Assembly (NCBI GenBank): GCA_013619035.1
Contig: JABXKX010000387.1
Span: forward strand, 1-6,865
Reading direction: 5' to 3'
DNA length: 6,865 bases
Source of the DNA: Peptostreptococcaceae bacterium
GTDB lineage: Bacteria > Bacillota_A > Clostridia > Peptostreptococcales > Acidaminobacteraceae
Positions 5,551 to 6,865 of the stretch are shown here, piece by piece (within the stretch, counting starts at the first letter, position 1; every line of letters begins with the position of its first letter). Position numbers and translations under genes: made by a program. The notes under the pieces were generated by a model that had not been told where the DNA came from, did not search any database, and worked only from the letters and a program-made list of their open reading frames with translations.

Positions 5551-6865
5551 ATGAGAATAAAAGCTAATTTATCAATTTAAATTACCATTGTAATCTCTGT
5601 AACGCTACTGATTGCCTTAGGCTCTTCAGCAATTTTTATATTTAATTATATATCTGATATGACATTTACGAACTTAGTTGAAGTAACTAGCCTTAAAGCG
5701 GAATCAATATCTAAAGATATTAGAAATATTTTTGAAAATGCAAAGCTTGCGACGGAATATATGGGAATGCAAAGTCATATAAAAACCTATTTGAAAGAAG
5801 TTCAGACAAGAGAGGATGTAACGGGACATTATCTATATGATGAGGTGTCGGATCTTTTAGTAGATATTGCAGAAAGTAATGACAGTTATTTTCTAACATG
5901 GGTTGCGAATGAAAAAGCAAATTTTTATTTAGATAGTTTAGGTAATATTCCTGAGGAAGGTTATGATATCGTTAAAAGACCTTGGTATTCATATGCTTTG
6001 TCAACTGAAGGTGTTGGTTTAACACCGCCATATATTGAATGGATTACAAGACGTGTTGTCATTTCCTCGATAGAAGCTTTAAGAGAGAATGGAGAGTTTT
6101 ATGGATTTGCTGTTGTAGATATTGTATTAGAAGATGTACCTGAAATGCTTCAAATGATGAAGCAAGGAGACAATGATATAAGTTACTTGATTACAGGTGA
6201 TGGGACCTATGTTTATACACCTGAATTGGATAAAATAGTGGAAAAGAATATGTTTGATAAAGAGGAACCTTTTTACCAATATGAAGAAGAGATTAAAAGT
6301 ACAAGTGGTCAATTGATTCCAATTGAAATGGATGGACAACCGTACTATTTGGTGTCTCATTCAGTTGATGAAAGGGGCTGGATCATTGTTACCCTAATAG
6401 ATGCAAAGCGTGTTGAAGAAGAGGTAAGAGATCGTGGTTTAGTCATTATTCTTATATTAATAGGGACGATTGTAATAGTGATGTATTTGGTTTATATTTT
6501 AGTGAAACTAACGACCAAACCTTATACTTTGTTAGTGGATTATGGGAGAGATGTGGCTGCAGGAAATTTATCAAGAAACATCCCTGATAAGTATTTGAGT
6601 AGATTCGACGAAATGGGTGCATTATCTAATTCATTTCAAAGCATCATCAATACTTTTAGAAATGTAAATAAAACATTAGAAGAAGAGATTATTAGAAAGA
6701 ATCAAGAGTTAGAATCGCAATTTCAATTGATTGTTGAACAAGAAAAAAATGCGTCTTTAGGCCTTGTAGTGACTGGTGTTGCTCATGAAATAAATACGCC
6801 AATTGGAAACGCGTTATCGCTTTCTACTTTTTTGGAAAGTAAAGCGAAAAAACTGAAAGCTAAAT
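5551..6865 (+). pseudogene. dCache sensor histidine kinase with in-frame stop at codon 10 (3' partial)
   Basis: Membrane sensor kinase running off the right edge. From ATG 5551 the frame reads MRIKANLSI, then TAA (5578-5580), then stays open to the window end. Membrane segment 1 is about 11-33, the double-Cache domain about 40-290, membrane segment 2 about 296-318, HAMP about 318-372 and a coiled coil about 372-400. The phosphoacceptor region GVAHEINTPIGN has its His at 412. The HEINTP form resembles the NtrB/HPK4-type kinases. The ATP-binding domain lies beyond the window. In the Cache domain, Y138, R143, W145, Y146, Y161 and D190 fit the amino-acid-binding dCache_1AA motif. The TAA probably replaces an AAA Lys codon and would stop translation before membrane segment 1. 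A restart at ATG 5659 would give a protein without that segment. A sequencing error is also possible. The gene diverges from the riboswitch operon. Confidence 0.8.

Overview
The window looks like chromosomal DNA from a low-GC, motile Gram-positive bacterium of the Clostridia type. The signs are AT-rich DNA, strong AGGAGG-type ribosome binding sites, a UPF0237/UPF0210 gene pair, a glycine riboswitch and a dCache chemoreceptor. The species cannot be named from the sequence.

Layout, left to right. (1) A chemoreceptor gene (MCP), + strand, runs in from the left edge and ends at a clean hairpin terminator. (2) A complete ISL3-family insertion sequence (about 2040-3512) carries a 424-residue transposase on the - strand. 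(3) A - strand operon, read right to left, has a near-consensus promoter (5389-5417), a single-aptamer glycine riboswitch (about 5245-5322), an intrinsic terminator (5180-5207), a free-standing ACT-domain protein (UPF0237) and a UPF0210/'PFL family' protein. (4) A + strand membrane sensor histidine kinase diverges from this operon and runs off the right edge. It has an in-frame TAA at codon 10.

The insertion sequence has landed in the last codons of the UPF0210 gene. Its native stop is gone, and the frame now reads 29 codons into the element. The element carries an inward-facing hairpin near each end. Each hairpin pairs without mismatch only in RNA transcribed into the element, and each is followed by the same TTTTAATTT tract. 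They look like insulators. The right-hand one lies inside the extended reading frame and may stop transcription before the new stop codon.

The right half has an amino-acid theme. The ACT/UPF0210 operon is read out through a glycine aptamer. The divergent kinase carries residues that match, in identity and spacing, the dCache_1AA amino-acid-binding motif as I recall it. An alternative pairing between the aptamer's 5' strand and the terminator's 5' arm suggests, as inference, that glycine turns the operon off.
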